DNA from: JANNAT01 sp031422555
GTDB taxonomy: Bacteria; Pseudomonadota; Alphaproteobacteria; Rhodobacterales; Rhodobacteraceae
Length of the DNA: 5,486 bases
Direction: 5' to 3'
NCBI GenBank assembly: GCA_031422555.1
Contig: JANPLZ010000084.1
Coordinates: 1-5,486, forward strand
Part shown: positions 5,003-5,486 of the stretch, one piece after another
Numbering within the stretch: the first letter of the stretch is position 1
Layout of the letters: the number at the start of each line of letters is the position of its first letter
The notes under the pieces: generated by a model
Databases searched by the model: none
The model's input: only the letters and a program-made list of their open reading frames with translations
Told to the model about the DNA's origin: nothing
Program-made: the position numbers and the translations under genes

Positions 5003-5431
5003 ATGGTATCGAAAGTGGTCTACACCACCCAGGCGCGGGCATCGGGTGGCGGTCGTGAAGGCAAATCGGCAACCCTTGATGGGGCGCTGGCGGTCACACT
5101 GGCGCCACCAAAGGAAATGGGCGGGTCGGGGGCTGGCAACAACCCTGAGCAGTTGTTCGCCGTGGGCTATGCTGCCTGCTATCTGGGGGCGATGCGTTTT
5201 GCTGCCAGCAGCGAAAAGCTGGGCACGGTTCCGGCAGAGGCCACCGTTACATCCAGCGTTGGCATCGGCGGGCGCGATGAGGGCGGCTTTGGTCTGAACG
5301 TGTCGCTGGAAGTGTCGATGCCCGGCGTCGACCGGGCTGTCGCCGAAAAAATCATGGAACGCGGGCATTTCATCTGCCCCTATTCCAACGCCATCAAAGG
5401 CAATCTGACCGTTGTGACAACACTGGTTTAA
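5003..5431 (+). CDS. ohr: Organic hydroperoxide reductase, Ohr (OsmC/Ohr family)
   Basis: Ohr is a cytoplasmic dimeric thiol peroxidase that reduces fatty-acid and other organic hydroperoxides to alcohols, normally recycled by lipoylated proteins. The 142-residue product matches the family length. The two redox cysteines are Cys59 in GYAACYLGAMRF (peroxidatic) and Cys125 in FICPYSNAIKGN (resolving). The catalytic Arg18 is in GGGREGK and Glu49 in NNPEQLF, which together position the reactive thiolate. The N-terminal YTTQARASGG and the C-terminal NAIKGNLTVVTTLV are typical of Ohr rather than OsmC. The start follows AGGAG by 7 nt. It is transcribed away from ohrR through an operator-like region, so it is expected to be induced by organic peroxides. 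No clear terminator is seen in the 55 bases left after the stop codon. Confidence 0.97.
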   Translation: MVSKVVYTTQARASGGGREGKSATLDGALAVTLAPPKEMGGSGAGNNPEQLFAVGYAACYLGAMRFAASSEKLGTVPAEATVTSSVGIGGRDEGGFGLNVSLEVSMPGVDRAVAEKIMERGHFICPYSNAIKGNLTVVTTLV

Positions 5432-5486
5432 CCTGTCCTCTTGTCGATCTGTTCCGTCCCAGCGTAGGTTTGCGCCAAACGGGGGG

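Noticed and set aside
4787..5368. Minus-strand open frame of 193 codons across the ohr gene and the ohrR-ohr promoter region
   Set aside because: It runs through the probable operator and antisense to ohr, and its product resembles no family.
5468..5480. GTTTG-CGC-CAAAC hairpin near the right edge, considered as an ohr terminator
   Set aside because: The stem is only 5 bp with a 3-nt loop, is followed by GGGGGG instead of T, and the window ends, so it cannot be judged.

Overview
This 5.5 kb window is ordinary chromosomal DNA from an alphaproteobacterium, most likely of the Rhodobacterales (Rhodobacter/Paracoccus/Roseobacter relatives). I infer this from the GC-rich coding sequence with strong third-position G/C bias, from protein character, and from a GC-rich hairpin plus GGAGTATTTGGAC-type motif in front of queG that I recall as common between genes in that order. 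No database search was possible. I see no mobile element, CRISPR array, tRNA or rRNA, and nothing that looks like an undescribed multi-gene system.

Layout from left to right. The window opens inside gltB, the glutamate synthase large subunit; the last 565 codons are present, ending at 1699. A perfect 11-bp hairpin follows at 1706-1732. Next is mtgA (1819-2565), a membrane-anchored monofunctional peptidoglycan glycosyltransferase, with a candidate promoter so close to its ATG that the mRNA may be leaderless. A 149-bp gap with short palindromes leads to a glutathione S-transferase family gene (2715-3380). After a 54-bp gap with a GC-rich hairpin comes queG (3435-4484), the cobalamin and iron-sulfur enzyme that makes the last step of queuosine in tRNA. 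All of these are on the plus strand.

The right end is a peroxide-response module. ohrR (4438-4899, minus strand) is a MarR-family organic hydroperoxide sensor with the reactive Cys, three conserved Tyr residues and a possible second Cys. It is divergent from ohr (5003-5431, plus strand), the thiol-dependent organic hydroperoxide reductase. The 103-bp region between them is AT-rich and carries a perfect TATAAT, a 22-bp near-palindrome and a tandem 15-bp repeat ending directly at the ohr Shine-Dalgarno sequence; this is very probably the OhrR operator. The 3' ends of queG and ohrR overlap by 47 bp in convergent orientation.

Functionally, ohr and ohrR form one regulatory unit: organic peroxides oxidise OhrR, which releases the operator and induces Ohr. 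The other genes are housekeeping (ammonium assimilation, cell wall, tRNA modification). The GST may share the redox theme of the right side, but nothing in the sequence proves a functional link. No gene-free stretch exceeds 300 bases.
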